From positions 837,023 through 901,022 of the forward strand of contig NZ_JAIVAL010000001.1 in the NCBI RefSeq assembly GCF_020171985.1: a stretch of DNA of 64,000 nucleotides. Reading direction: 5' to 3'. The notes beneath the pieces were generated by a model. It ran no database searches. It saw nothing but the letters and a program-made list of their open reading frames with translations, and was not told the origin of the DNA. The translations under genes and the position numbers were made by a program. Below, one piece after another: positions 18,320 to 29,103 of this stretch. The stretch is from Halobacillus halophilus (GTDB lineage: Bacteria; Bacillota; Bacilli; Bacillales; Halobacillaceae). The stretch's first letter is position 1. Every line of letters starts with the position of its first letter.

Positions 18320-19129
18320 ATGAGAGACGGTCACATCCATACTCCATACTGCCCGCATGGAACGGCAGATTCATTTAAAACATATATAGAGAAAGCCATA
18401 TCTATCGGCTACGACACCATGACATTCACAGAGCATGCTCCTCTGCCAACCTCGTTCATTGATCCTGTCCCTGAAAAAGACAGTGGAATGGCTCTCGCAG
18501 AAGTTGAGTCTTATCTATCCGATATTAATCGTCTGCAAAAAGAATACAAGGATGATATTTCTATTCAGGCAGGGTTTGAAGTGGACTATATCGAAGGATA
18601 TGAAAGAGAAACGGAGACTTTCTTAAACAGATATGGACCTGAATTAGATGACAGCATACTATCCGTACATTTTATTAAAGGAAATAGGCAATGGTATTGT
18701 ATAGATTACAGCCCTGACATGTATGAGGAGGCTCTTTATGACCTGGGTGGCAGCAACCATTTGTATCAAGCTTACTTTAATAATTTAAGAAAATCCGCTG
18801 AAGCTGATTTAGGAGCTTATAAACCATCGAGGATCGGTCATATGACGCTGATCAGGAAATTTAAAGACTTATATCCCTCTCCACCTGGCTGGGAGGTACG
18901 AGCTGAACAATTTCTTAAAGTACTTAAAGAGCAGGGGCTGGAACTAGATTACAATGGGGCAGGACTTCAAAAGCCCCATTGCAAAGAAACATATCCGCCA
19001 AAGTCTATAGCAGATCAAGCTTCTTCAATGGGGCTCCCGTTAGTTTATGGATCTGATGCTCACGCAGTGTCTGGATTGAAGCAGGGTTTTAGCGAAATAG
19101 ATCCTAGAATCCTAAGCTTTAACCGCTAA
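18320..19129 (+). CDS. hisJ: Histidinol-phosphatase, PHP family
   Basis: 269 residues. The PHP metal motifs are DGHIHTPYCPHG at the N-terminus, FTEHAPLP near residue 40, GFEVDYIEG, LSVHFIKG and GSDAHA near residue 252. It dephosphorylates L-histidinol phosphate in histidine biosynthesis; in bacilli the gene stands apart from the his operon, as here. An AAAGGAG site precedes ATG 18320. Its last 18 bases overlap the 3' end of refZ on the opposite strand. Confidence 0.93.
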   Translation: MRDGHIHTPYCPHGTADSFKTYIEKAISIGYDTMTFTEHAPLPTSFIDPVPEKDSGMALAEVESYLSDINRLQKEYKDDISIQAGFEVDYIEGYERETETFLNRYGPELDDSILSVHFIKGNRQWYCIDYSPDMYEEALYDLGGSNHLYQAYFNNLRKSAEADLGAYKPSRIGHMTLIRKFKDLYPSPPGWEVRAEQFLKVLKEQGLELDYNGAGLQKPHCKETYPPKSIADQASSMGLPLVYGSDAHAVSGLKQGFSEIDPRILSFNR

Positions 19130-19717
19130 CTTCTGCACGGTTTCCTGTTCTAACATAGACTGACTGTACTCCTCCACAAAATGACTTAGTGAAGCTTCAG
19201 TAATAAATGGGTCCCTGAATTCATGAGGCATCGTAAATGGAGCATTTAGCAGCCCTTTCAATTGCAGTACTTTAAGCTTTTCTTTGAAAGTGATCTCCAT
19301 TTTCGATGATTTTTGGAATAAAATAGCGGATAATAAATGGTCTTCTTTGGCTAAATAAGTAACAAGCATTTCCCGGGCAAACACTGTATTTAAAGAAAGT
19401 TCTCGATATACTAAACAGGAAAGTTGATTATGAGACAATTTATAATGTAATATCTTTCTCACTAGCGTCTCTACGCGCTCATTTGCATCAGTAAAATGAA
19501 TACTCTCTAAAATTTCTAAATAAGGCTCAAAATAATTGATAGCCAGAGACTCAAATAACCCCTGCTTACTCTTAAAGTAATAATGGATTAAGGATACGTT
19601 TACATTAGCAGCACTAGCAATATCACGAACCGAGGTTCCGTTGAAACCTTTGCTGTAAAATAGACGGCAGGCAACATCCAACACTCTATCACGTGTGACA
19701 TTCTGTCGGTTCATCAT
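19112..19717 (-). CDS. refZ: RefZ, TetR-like DNA-binding regulator of FtsZ
   Basis: 201 residues. The N-terminal TetR helix-turn-helix is clear (RVLDVACRLFYSKGFNGTSV, then IASAANVNVSLIHYYFKSKQ). The ligand-type domain matches YttP/RefZ, which binds motifs near the origin and affects Z-ring placement and chromosome capture during sporulation. The position next to hisJ and ytsP is conserved. The GAGGGGG site supports 19717. Convergent overlap of 18 bp with hisJ. Confidence 0.88.
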   Translation of the reverse strand: MMNRQNVTRDRVLDVACRLFYSKGFNGTSVRDIASAANVNVSLIHYYFKSKQGLFESLAINYFEPYLEILESIHFTDANERVETLVRKILHYKLSHNQLSCLVYRELSLNTVFAREMLVTYLAKEDHLLSAILFQKSSKMEITFKEKLKVLQLKGLLNAPFTMPHEFRDPFITEASLSHFVEEYSQSMLEQETVQKLAVKA

Positions 19718-19834
19718 TTTTCCCCCTCATAGAGTAATTCTACCTGTGGGAGGGTTTTCCTGCATGGAATCGTCCATCAAATACCGACAGTAGTTTAAGT
19801 GAGGGTGTCGAATCAATCATTATAGGAGGTCTTT

Positions 19835-20317
19835 ATGATGTTCCAATCCACTTCACATACAGGAACAAAAGAAAAAAATTATGAGTTACTTTTAAAACAA
19901 TTACAAGCTTTACTTGAAGATGAACCTGATGTTATAGCGAACCTCTCCAATGCGTCTTCATTATTAAATCAATTTCTGGAAGATGTAAATTGGGTAGGCT
20001 TTTACCTCTGGAAGGAAGATCAGCTCATATTAGGACCATTTCAAGGAATGCCAGCCTGCGTAAGAATTCCATCTGGTAAGGGTGTCTGCGGTACGGCGGT
20101 AGCTGAAAGAAGTGTTCAGAGAATTGAAGATGTGCACGCATTTCCTGGGCACATTGCCTGCGACGCGGCCAGCCAATCGGAAATTGTTATCCCTATTTTC
20201 AAGAACAATGAAATCTTTGGAGTTCTGGATATTGACAGTCCAAGTAAAAGCAGATTTGATGAACAGGATGAAAAATATCTAACCAAGTTTGTCGATATAC
20301 TTCAATCCTATTTATAA
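19835..20317 (+). CDS. ytsP: GAF-domain protein YtsP, free methionine-R-sulfoxide reductase type
   Basis: 160 residues, a single GAF domain. The three cysteines of the fRMsr family are present: PACVRIP, GKGVCGTAV and GHIACDAASQSE. These carry out disulfide-based reduction of free Met-R-sulfoxide. Activity is inferred from the cysteine pattern. The start follows an AGGAGG site; a second ATG is adjacent. Cytoplasmic and monocistronic. Confidence 0.88.
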   Translation: MMFQSTSHTGTKEKNYELLLKQLQALLEDEPDVIANLSNASSLLNQFLEDVNWVGFYLWKEDQLILGPFQGMPACVRIPSGKGVCGTAVAERSVQRIEDVHAFPGHIACDAASQSEIVIPIFKNNEIFGVLDIDSPSKSRFDEQDEKYLTKFVDILQSYL

Positions 20318-20320
20318 ATT

Positions 20321-20346
20321 AAAAACCCGCTGCCAGCGGGTTTTTA
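20321..20346 (+). terminator. Terminator of ytsP
   Basis: A 10-bp stem AAAAACCCGC / GCGGGTTTTT with a 5-base loop, ending in T. Confidence 0.85.
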
Positions 20347-20552
20347 ATTTCACTCTACTTTCAGCAGTTACCGGGCAAGTAGATCAATTATCTTTCATTT
20401 TAATGTATATATTCCTGTATGATGATTAAAAATGACCTCGAATGTGATCGGCACTAGAATTCCTATTCTAACAATAGAAAAATTGCCTCCCTCTTCTTAG
20501 CAGCTATTCTAAGTTTACTTTCCCTTTATTACTACTTTTTCATTTCTGCCTC

Positions 20553-20581
20553 TTGACTTATAGGCGTAAAAAAATTATACT
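20553..20581 (+). promoter_or_regulatory. rpsD: Strong sigma-A promoter of rpsD
   Basis: TTGACT (20553-20558), exactly 17 bases, TATACT (20576-20581). Each hexamer is one base from consensus. Confidence 0.8.
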
Positions 20582-20587
20582 TGTCGT

Positions 20588-20767
20588 TGTGTAAAATAAA
20601 TGGCAGCCTATGTGAACCGGCGTTGTCATCATTTTGTTCCTCTATATAGAGGTGCATCGTGTAACTCTCTGCTGCTGGAGCGATGGTGCATGAAAACATA
20701 ATGAGCAACGTATAAAGGCCACACTGTTTTTATTTTATGCAAATAAAATAAAAAGGAGGAAATCTCT
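20588..20767 (+). promoter_or_regulatory. rpsD 5' leader, probable S4 autoregulatory RNA
   Basis: About 180 nt separate the predicted start from the rpsD ATG. The leader holds a CCTCTATATAGAGG hairpin (about 20639-20652) and a longer imperfect stem with ends TGCATCG and CGATGGTGCA (about 20653-20691). In B. subtilis S4 represses its own gene through a leader of similar length. The part of this gap upstream of the promoter (20347-20552) shows nothing I can name. Confidence 0.6.
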
Positions 20768-21370
20768 ATGGCACGCTATACAGGTCCAACCTGGAAAAAA
20801 TCCCGTCGCTATGGTATTTCTTTAAGCGGAACTGGTAAGGAACTAGAAAAACGCCCTTACGCACCTGGACAACACGGTCCAAACCAACGTAAAAAACTAT
20901 CTGAATTCGGTCTTCAGCTTCAAGAGAAGCAGAAGCTTCGTTTCATGTATGGATTGACTGAACGTCAATTCCGCCGTCTATTCGTAGAGGCTGGTAATAT
21001 GAAAGGTATCCATGGTGAGAACTTCATGATTCTTCTTGAGTCTCGCTTGGACAACATCGTATACCGTCTAGGTCTGGCTCGTACTCGTAACCAGGCTCGT
21101 CAGCTAGTTACTCACGGTCACGTAACTGTAGATGGAGGACGTGTTGATATTCCATCTTACCGCGTAGTACCTAATCAAGTGATCAGCCTACGTGAAAAAT
21201 CTCAGAAGCTTGACGTGGTAGAAGAAGCTATCGAAGTAAATAACTTCACACCTGAATATCTTACATTTGATGAAGATAAACGTGAAGGAACTTACTCTCG
21301 TTACCCAGAACGTTCTGAGCTTCCATCTGAAATCAATGAAGCTCTTATCGTTGAATTCTATTCCCGTTAA
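20768..21370 (+). CDS. rpsD: 30S ribosomal protein S4
   Basis: 200 residues, full length. The N-terminal domain ([19 protein letters not shown]) is followed by an S4 RNA-binding domain around [30 protein letters not shown]. It is a primary 16S rRNA binder that nucleates 30S assembly. No zinc-binding CxxC motif at the N-terminus, so this is the Cys-minus form. Strong AAGGAGGA site. A lone gene with its own promoter, leader and terminator, as in B. subtilis. Confidence 0.98.
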   Translation: MARYTGPTWKKSRRYGISLSGTGKELEKRPYAPGQHGPNQRKKLSEFGLQLQEKQKLRFMYGLTERQFRRLFVEAGNMKGIHGENFMILLESRLDNIVYRLGLARTRNQARQLVTHGHVTVDGGRVDIPSYRVVPNQVISLREKSQKLDVVEEAIEVNNFTPEYLTFDEDKREGTYSRYPERSELPSEINEALIVEFYSR

Positions 21371-21380
21371 TCTTTTTGAT

Positions 21381-21412
21381 CAAAACCGCCGTTTTAAACG
21401 GCGGTTTTTTTT
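21381..21412 (+). terminator. Terminator of rpsD
   Basis: A 13-bp stem AAAACCGCCGTTT / AAACGGCGGTTTT closed by a very tight loop, followed by a T8 run. Confidence 0.9.
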
Positions 21413-21423
21413 AGATTATACTT

Positions 21424-22008
21424 TTAAGTATGCAGCACGAAATTAGCAGATTTATGAGGTTTAACATTTCGCAGATAATATTCCTCCGCTTTCCAATACC
21501 TATTTCTGAATTTTTTCTTATTTTTTCGAGCAATTGGATCCTCTCGCCCAAATCTTCGGCTCCTCGGACAATCTAAAAATATTAAGTGGTTAAAATAAGG
21601 CCTCCACTCTTTTCTTTGGAGAAAAACCCCTTCTATAAAAATTACTCCCTCATAAGGTAAATCCACCTTTTTATATTCACGCTCATCCGATTCGTTATGA
21701 TAAAAAGGAAGAATAAGATGAGAACTGCTTCTGACTTTTTCAAACAGATGTTCCCGTAACCACTCGACCTCCCACTGTAACTGATAATACTCATACCAAT
21801 CTTCAAATCCAGTATGATAACGTTCACTCTTTGTAACGATATGATTATCCATATGAATAGTGCAGGAGTCGATCCCTTTCTTACTTAGCTTTCTCTCCAG
21901 CTGATTTACAATTGTAGTTTTTCCCGAGCGGCTCAAACCATCGACTCCTATTATATAGATCTCATCAGAGGGGAGAGAAGGAAGTATCTCGTATAAGTCC
22001 ATATCCAT
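21424..22008 (-). CDS. Uridine kinase-like P-loop kinase
   Basis: 194 residues. The Walker A motif is GLSRSGKTT near residue 24 (GVDGLSRSGKTTIVNQL). IHMDNHI resembles the acidic residue after strand 2 in uridine/pantothenate kinases, and IFIEGVFLQRKEW is the Walker B region. It belongs to the small-molecule kinase group of P-loop enzymes; the substrate is not identified. The C-terminus is basic (RKNKKKFRNRYWK). The ribosome site is weak. It converges with rpsD. Confidence 0.7.
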   Translation of the reverse strand: MDMDLYEILPSLPSDEIYIIGVDGLSRSGKTTIVNQLERKLSKKGIDSCTIHMDNHIVTKSERYHTGFEDWYEYYQLQWEVEWLREHLFEKVRSSSHLILPFYHNESDEREYKKVDLPYEGVIFIEGVFLQRKEWRPYFNHLIFLDCPRSRRFGREDPIARKNKKKFRNRYWKAEEYYLRNVKPHKSANFVLHT

Positions 22009-22074
22009 ATCTGCTCAAGCCTCCTTAATATGTACGCATTTCCACCATGCACTTCTTTAAAGTATTTAACCTAA

Positions 22075-22127
22075 AGAAAAAACTGCCTCTTTCATAACCC
22101 TTAAGGCTTATAAAAAAGGCAGTTTAA
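22075..22127 (-). terminator. Terminator of tyrS
   Basis: On the minus strand AAACTGCC(TTTTT) pairs with (AAAGA)GGCAGTTT around a longer loop, then T6, just after the tyrS stop. Confidence 0.7.
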
Positions 22128-22133
22128 AATAAT

Positions 22134-23432
<1,299 letters not shown>

Positions 23433-23444
23433 TTAAATGGCTGG

Positions 23445-23700
23445 TAGAGCATAAAAAAAAAGACCTCATTATCCCTCTAGAAAGGGACGAGATCTCGTCG
23501 CGGTACCACCCTTGTTGCACATTTGTGCCACTTGTATCAATAACGGCTACTCATAACCGTCTTCTGATTCATACCAGAAGAATGCTCCGGACCGTAATTC
23601 AAAAACAAATGTGGCCTGACTTCCACCAGCCGTCAGGTCTCTGTACCAGTGATCTGTTTTTTACTCCAATCGTTCAACGCACGCATATTTAACTATGTAC
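23445..23700 (-). promoter_or_regulatory. T-box riboswitch controlling tyrS
   Basis: The minus strand carries the T-box core AGGGTGGTACCGCG (about 23496-23509). It is followed by a terminator stem whose arms GATCTCGTCCC and GGGATAATGAGGTC pair, then T9. In Stem I a TAC triplet at 23645-23643 (context CTGGTACAGAG) is the candidate tyrosine specifier codon, agreeing with the gene. The leader accounts for most of the 410-bp gap between tyrS and the divergent PBP gene. Confidence 0.93.
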
Positions 23701-23809
23701 TATTTTTATCACACTCATAAAGGAAAAGCAATAAGAATATCCTCTCCATTTATGTCCTCTTTCATTCCGTTGTGTTATAATATGGAATGGATTTTTTAGG
23801 AGGTCTCAT

Positions 23810-26800
23810 ATGTCTAATAATAAAAATAGCGGTCGAAATAAAACGGATTTTAAATCATTATGGAAAAAAGGAAGCATTCAAAAAAAATCACGTATAACTG
23901 CAGATGTGGTTTGGAATGTCATTTTATTCTTTATTATTATCGGTGTAATAGGACTCTTCTTTGCCGGAGGAGTCGGAGCCGGTTACTTTGCATCTCTCGT
24001 TAAGGACGAAGAGGTTCGGAGTAAAGAACAAATGCAGGAAAGCATTTACAACTATTCAGAAACCTCAGAAATGTTCTTTGCCGGAGACGAAATGTTAGGC
24101 AAGGTCCGATCAGATCTTTATCGTGAGGAAGTAAAGCTGGACGAGGTAAGCGATAATGTTACAAATGCTGTCATTGCAACAGAAGATGAATACTTTAAAG
24201 AACACAGGGGCGTGGTGCCTAAAGCGATTATGCGTGCGGTCGTACAGGAGGTTTCAAACTCAGCGGTTAAAACCGGTGGAAGTACATTAACCCAGCAGCT
24301 CGTAAAAAACCAAATCCTCACAAACGAAGTCTCCTTTGAGAGAAAAGCGAAAGAAATGCTGCTTGCTCTTCGTATTGAACGCTTTTTTGAGAAAGAAGAA
24401 ATATTGGAAGCTTACTTGAACATTGTGCCCTTCGGCCGTAACGCAAATGGTCAAAACATTGCCGGCGTGGCCACTGCCGCTCAGGGAATATTTGGAGTAG
24501 AAGCTGAAAAGCTGTCCATTGCACAGGCTGCTTTTATAGCCGGTTTGCCTCAGGCTCCTTACGCTTATACTCCTTTTAATAACGATGGTTCCATTAAGAG
24601 TGAAGAAGGGCTTGAGCCAGGCATGGATCGTATGCATGAGGTACTAGATCGTATGTATGAAGCAGAGTATATTACAAAGCAGGAATATGAAGAAGCTAAA
24701 GACTTTGAAATTACTAAAGAGAATCTAGCAAACTCTACAACATCTGCCAATATTACCTATCCTTTCTTAACCAATGAGATTAAGAGAAGAGCTCAAGGTA
24801 TATTAGAAGTTCAGCTTGCAGAAGAAAACGGACATAGTGAAAAAGACCTTGAGGAAGATGAAGAACTCGCGAAAGAGTATGAAGAACTTGCTGAACGCCG
24901 ATTAACTTCCGGTGGTTATCAAATCAAAACCACCATAGATAAAGAAGTGTATGACGCTATGCAGGAAGTGAAAAATGAGTACGATGACAGATTTGGACCT
25001 GATAAAACCATCACTAAAGAAAACGCTGAGGGCGAAAAATATGAAGTAACCCTCCCGGTCGAAGTTGGCAGCGTAGTCATGGAAAATGCCACAGGAAAAA
25101 TTTATGGATTTATTGGCGGCAGAGATTTCGAAAAGTCTCAGGTCAACCATGCGACAAATCCTTATGCAGCCAGAATGATTGGAAGTACGATGAAGCCCTT
25201 GCTGGTCTACGGACCAAGCATTGATATGGGAGAAGGACATCCGGCTACTGTTATAGCCGATGTGCCCTATAAATATACTACTGAAGACAAAAATGTAAAT
25301 AACTATTCTGGAACATACCATGGCCTGGTTTCAGCCCGTTATGCTTTAGCCAATTCGTTTAATATTCCAGCAGTTAAACAATATGAAAAGATAGTAGACC
25401 AAAACCCGGTCAAAAATTATCTAGAGAAAATGGGAATAAGCAACTTGAATGAAGGAGATTACATTAGTAGAGCCATGGCCTTAGGTACAAAAGCAATCAC
25501 AGTCGAAGAAAACACGAATGCCTATGGAACGTTTGGAAACAATGGTAAGTTTGTCGATGCCTACATGATCGAAAAAATTGAAACCAAAGATGGTGAAACC
25601 GTATTTGAACACGAGACAGAAGAAACAGAAGTCTTCAGTCCTCAAAGTTCTTATTTAACCATTGACATGATGCGCGATGTTCTCGACTACGGCACAGCTT
25701 CAAGTGTCAGAGGGAAACTTATTAACCCTGGTGTTGACTGGGCTGGAAAAACAGGAACATCTCAAAATTACAAAGATTCCTGGTTCGTGGCTACAAACCC
25801 TAACGTAACCGTCAGTATGTGGACAGGATATAACGAGGTAGCAAAATTAGACTCAGGATACAGTAGTAGAACCCAGGGGGCCTGGGCAAACGTAGTAAAT
25901 GCCCTATCTGAAATTCGTCCCGAATTAATGATACCTGAAAATGATTTTGAGAAGCCAGAAGGGATCGTGGAACAAGAATACTGTGCTACTTCCGGGCTAT
26001 TACCTTCAGATCTTTGTGAATCTGTAGGACTCGACAGAGATGATCTTTATATTGAGGAAAACGCCCCTAATGAAGAGGATAATAGTCTAGTAAGCGGTAA
26101 TTTTGTGGAAGTAGATGGTGAACTAGTTGAAGCTGGTCCTGATACACCATCAGAATTTGTTACTGGTGAAGGTGGAGTAGTCTTTAGTCCAGAATTTCTA
26201 GAGGAAAATGGATACACGAGTGAAGAGGTCTTAGATGAATTAATTCCTAATTCTGATAATTGGAATCAAGTTTCTCTACCTTCTTCCAGTGCTTCCAAAG
26301 CATCCAGTTCTAGTGTAAATAACGACGGGCAGTCTCCTTCTGCCCCCCGTTCTGTATCATCTAGTGGTTCGACGGTTGACTGGGCACCATCATCCAGTGA
26401 CGATGTAGTAGGATACCGTATCTATCGCGCTTCTTCTTCAGGTGGATCATTCTCTAAAGTAGGAAGCACAACAAGTACCTCTTACAGTGGTTTAGGCGAA
26501 GGAGTATTCGCGGTACGAGCAGTCGACTACTTCGGTATGGATTCTTCTCTTTCCGATACAACAACTATAGGCAGTCCAGGAGCTCCAGCACCTGACACGG
26601 ACTCAAGCTCAAATAATGATTCCGAGTCAAGCAGCGGGAATGAAAGCGAAGCACAAAACCGTTCTGATTCGGAAGGTGAAGAAAGTGAATCGGAGCGACG
26701 ATCTGAAGACAGCTCGGATTCTGAAGAGAACAATGAGTCAAGTTCGAACAATAATTCCGAATCCAATGGTAACTCAGGATCAGAAGACAACTCTAATGCA

Positions 26801-27550
26801 GAGGATGACTCTGCTGCCGATAGTAACTCCGATGCAAACAGCGGATCCAGTGATGAATCAGGAAATGATGCGGGTTCAGGTGATAGTTCTGGTTCAGACG
26901 ATAGTTCCAGCTCGAGCGATAGCTCTGGTTCAGACAATAGTTCCGGCTCAGGCGATAGCTCTGGCTCAGGCGATAGTTCCGGCTCGGGCGATAGCTCTGG
27001 CTCAGGCGATAGTTCCGGCTCAGGCGATAGCTCTGGCTCAGGCGATAGTTCCGGCTCGGGCGATAGCTCTGGCTCAGGCGATAGCTCTGGTTCAGGCGAT
27101 GGCTCTGGTTCAGGCGATAGCTCTGGCTCAGGCGATAGCTCTGGTTCAGGCGATAGCTCTGGTTCAGCCGATGGCTCTGGTTCAGGCGACAGCTCTGGTT
27201 CAGCCGATGGCTCTGGTTCAGGCGACAGCTCTGGTTCAGGCGATAGCTCAGGTTCAGACGATAGCTCTGGTTCAGGCGATAGCTCTGGTTCAGACGATAG
27301 TTCCGGCTCGGGCTCAGGCGATAGCTCTGGTTCAGATGGATCTTCAGAAGACGAAGTGGATTCTAATGAGAGCCAAGCTTCCGGCACTGAAGATAGCTCA
27401 ACGGATAGTGAAACGTCTAGTTCAGATGGAGAGAATAGCACAAGCAATAATTCCTCGGAAAACTCTGATTCTTCCTCAAATCAAAGCTCAGAGGAAGAAT
27501 CGGATAGTTCCGAGAGTGAAAATAGTGAAGATAATACTACTAGTCCTTAG
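23810..27550 (+). CDS. Class A penicillin-binding protein (PBP1A type) with FN3-like module and Ser/Gly/Asp repeat tail
   Basis: 1246 residues. A membrane anchor (about 34-60) precedes a GT51 glycosyltransferase with [10 protein letters not shown] (catalytic Glu125), [12 protein letters not shown] and [13 protein letters not shown]. The transpeptidase domain has STMK (Ser459), SFN (Ser516) and KTGT (Lys647). It polymerises and crosslinks peptidoglycan outside the membrane. A FN3-like module lies at about 843-920 ([14 protein letters not shown]). An acidic Ser-rich tail follows, containing 26 tandem units of GSGDSS type (residues 1022-1179). This tail adds some 330 residues to a usual PBP1A. 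The ribosome site is AGGAGGT. Divergent from tyrS. Confidence 0.94.
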   Translation: MSNNKNSGRNKTDFKSLWKKGSIQKKSRITADVVWNVILFFIIIGVIGLFFAGGVGAGYFASLVKDEEVRSKEQMQESIYNYSETSEMFFAGDEMLGKVRSDLYREEVKLDEVSDNVTNAVIATEDEYFKEHRGVVPKAIMRAVVQEVSNSAVKTGGSTLTQQLVKNQILTNEVSFERKAKEMLLALRIERFFEKEEILEAYLNIVPFGRNANGQNIAGVATAAQGIFGVEAEKLSIAQAAFIAGLPQAPYAYTPFNNDGSIKSEEGLEPGMDRMHEVLDRMYEAEYITKQEYEEAKDFEITKENLANSTTSANITYPFLTNEIKRRAQGILEVQLAEENGHSEKDLEEDEELAKEYEELAERRLTSGGYQIKTTIDKEVYDAMQEVKNEYDDRFGPDKTITKENAEGEKYEVTLPVEVGSVVMENATGKIYGFIGGRDFEKSQVNHATNPYAARMIGSTMKPLLVYGPSIDMGEGHPATVIADVPYKYTTEDKNVNNYSGTYHGLVSARYALANSFNIPAVKQYEKIVDQNPVKNYLEKMGISNLNEGDYISRAMALGTKAITVEENTNAYGTFGNNGKFVDAYMIEKIETKDGETVFEHETEETEVFSPQSSYLTIDMMRDVLDYGTASSVRGKLINPGVDWAGKTGTSQNYKDSWFVATNPNVTVSMWTGYNEVAKLDSGYSSRTQGAWANVVNALSEIRPELMIPENDFEKPEGIVEQEYCATSGLLPSDLCESVGLDRDDLYIEENAPNEEDNSLVSGNFVEVDGELVEAGPDTPSEFVTGEGGVVFSPEFLEENGYTSEEVLDELIPNSDNWNQVSLPSSSASKASSSSVNNDGQSPSAPRSVSSSGSTVDWAPSSSDDVVGYRIYRASSSGGSFSKVGSTTSTSYSGLGEGVFAVRAVDYFGMDSSLSDTTTIGSPGAPAPDTDSSSNNDSESSSGNESEAQNRSDSEGEESESERRSEDSSDSEENNESSSNNNSESNGNSGSEDNSNAEDDSAADSNSDANSGSSDESGNDAGSGDSSGSDDSSSSSDSSGSDNSSGSGDSSGSGDSSGSGDSSGSGDSSGSGDSSGSGDSSGSGDSSGSGDSSGSGDGSGSGDSSGSGDSSGSGDSSGSADGSGSGDSSGSADGSGSGDSSGSGDSSGSDDSSGSGDSSGSDDSSGSGSGDSSGSDGSSEDEVDSNESQASGTEDSSTDSETSSSDGENSTSNNSSENSDSSSNQSSEEESDSSESENSEDNTTSP
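26873..27346 (+). repeat. 18-bp tandem repeats encoding GSGDSS units in the PBP tail
   Basis: About 26 units: 25 hexapeptides and one octapeptide, 158 codons in total. The common DNA unit is close to GGCTCAGGCGATAGCTCT, with variants GSDDSS and GSADGS. Units are nearly identical at DNA level, so copy number may vary between strains. Confidence 0.9.
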
Positions 27551-27586
27551 TTATGGAAGGACATAAAAAATACAAAACATGATCTG

Positions 27587-27617
27587 AAACCACCGGTCTT
27601 TAAAGACCGGTGGTTTT
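27587..27617 (+). terminator. Terminator of the PBP gene
   Basis: A near-perfect stem AAACCACCGGTCTTT / AAAGACCGGTGGTTT with almost no loop, followed by T. Confidence 0.8.
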
Positions 27618-27802
27618 GATTTGGAGAATAAACTTTATCGTGAGCCCTCTCTAAAAAGCTTATCCTTTAACTCCATTATTTTGACAACTCTTCTTTTCCC
27701 TATTCAAGGAATTTTCTTTTCTAACAATTTAAAATTTACAGATATCATGTATAATAAAAAATAGCCATATTTTTCTACTATTCTCCGCCAGGTGGTGACT
27801 GA

Positions 27803-28450
27803 ATGAAGCATGAAAAAACCTATTATAATGAAACGTTCGATTCTGAGTACGGACCTGTGGTAATTGAAGGTCCCCTATCTTCTCAGGAGTTAAGTCAATT
27901 TACATTTGATAAAGGCTTAATTGCCTTTCGCCCCTATGAAAAACAATTTGAAGCTGTTAAAAGCATAGCAGACTTTGAAGAAGGAAGAATTATTATTGCA
28001 CGCCATAACGAAAATATAGTAGGATATGTAACTTTTCTCCATCCAGATCCATTAGAACGCTGGTCAGAAGGACATATGGAGGATTTAATCGAGCTTGGAG
28101 CCATTGAGGTTATCCCTCAATTCCGAGGCTATCGAATAGGTTCCCGTCTCTTAAGAATCGCGATGATGGACGAATTCATGGAGAATTATATTACCATCTC
28201 CACTGAATATTATTGGCATTGGGATCTTAAAGGTACAGGTTTGAATATTTGGGATTATCGCCGTGTTATGGAAAAAATGATGGCTGCGGGCGGGCTCACT
28301 CCTTCCCCAACTGATGATCCAGAGATTATTTCCCACCCTGCCAATTGTTTAATGGTGCGAATTGGAAAAAATGTTCCAGAAGAATCAGTGGAACAATTTG
28401 ATATTCTCCGTTTTCTTACTCGACATCAATATCGTCAATCAAGGAGGTAA
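27803..28450 (+). CDS. acuA: AcuA, acetyltransferase acting on acetyl-CoA synthetase
   Basis: 215 residues, GNAT fold. The acetyl-CoA motif A is IELGAIEVIPQFRGYRIGSRLL (Q/RxxGxG/A-type, near residue 97). In B. subtilis AcuA acetylates and inactivates acetyl-CoA synthetase AcsA. It starts the acuABC operon, with 5 bases between acuA and acuB. The AGGTGGTGA site precedes the ATG. A TATAAT-like box lies at about 27750 without a clear -35. acsA, adjacent in B. subtilis, is not in this window. Confidence 0.93.
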   Translation: MKHEKTYYNETFDSEYGPVVIEGPLSSQELSQFTFDKGLIAFRPYEKQFEAVKSIADFEEGRIIIARHNENIVGYVTFLHPDPLERWSEGHMEDLIELGAIEVIPQFRGYRIGSRLLRIAMMDEFMENYITISTEYYWHWDLKGTGLNIWDYRRVMEKMMAAGGLTPSPTDDPEIISHPANCLMVRIGKNVPEESVEQFDILRFLTRHQYRQSRR

Positions 28451-28455
28451 CCGTT

Positions 28456-29103
28456 ATGCTAGTGGAAGAAATCATGAAAACTGAGGTCATTACACTCTCT
28501 CCTGAGGAAAGTATTGAAACCGCTCTCAAATTACTGCATGAAAACCATATCCGGCATTTACCTATAGTGAATGAGAATAACGAAGTCATCGGCATCGTCT
28601 CTGATCGTGATGTCAGGGATGCCAGTCCTTCTACATTTGAGGAAGACGCATCTACAGATGAACTTAAAAATCCAATTCGAACTATTATGACTTACCCAGT
28701 TACAACAGTTCACCCTTTAGATTTCGTAGAAGAGGTCGCTTCGATATTTTATGAACAGGAAATCGCTTGTGTGCCTGTAACACGAGACGATATATTAGTA
28801 GGGATTATCACAGAAAAAGATATGCTCTATACGCTTATCCAATTAACCGGTACCCATGTGCAGAGCTCTCAAATTGAAGTTAAAGTGATCAATAAACCTG
28901 GAATACTCCCCCAGGTTATGCAAGTGTTTGGCCAAAGAAAGGTAAATATCAGTTCTGTCTTAATTTACCCTTACAAACCCGACCCTAAATATAAAGTAAT
29001 TGTAGTACGTATCCAGACCATGAACCCGTTACCTACGATTGAAGATCTTAAAACAGAAGGTTACGAAGTTTTATGGCCAAAAAGCCCAGGGGTAACTCTA
29101 TGA
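28456..29103 (+). CDS. acuB: AcuB, CBS-pair and ACT domain protein
   Basis: 215 residues: two CBS motifs (about 1-60 and 75-130, with NEVIGIVSDRDVRDAS and ILVGIITEKDML) followed by an ACT domain (about 137-210, IEVKVINKPGILPQVMQVF). The arrangement suggests a sensor of adenine nucleotides and possibly an amino acid. Its role in the Acu system is not defined biochemically. The stop overlaps the acuC start (ATGA). Confidence 0.93.
   Translation: MLVEEIMKTEVITLSPEESIETALKLLHENHIRHLPIVNENNEVIGIVSDRDVRDASPSTFEEDASTDELKNPIRTIMTYPVTTVHPLDFVEEVASIFYEQEIACVPVTRDDILVGIITEKDMLYTLIQLTGTHVQSSQIEVKVINKPGILPQVMQVFGQRKVNISSVLIYPYKPDPKYKVIVVRIQTMNPLPTIEDLKTEGYEVLWPKSPGVTL

Noticed and set aside
26873..27346. 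Possible CRISPR-like array
   Set aside because: The repeats are contiguous 18-bp coding units without unique spacers, in frame with the PBP.
26527..27447. Long open frame on the minus strand rich in Pro-Glu-Leu repeats (306 aa) and a second one in another plus frame
   Set aside because: Both follow from the 18-bp in-phase repeat of the PBP tail, which leaves several frames open. No ribosome site or family match; the plus-strand PBP frame continues from a catalytic enzyme.
27720..27802. cre site upstream of acuA
   Set aside because: Expected from B. subtilis regulation, but no sequence matching WTGNAARCGNWWWCA was found there.
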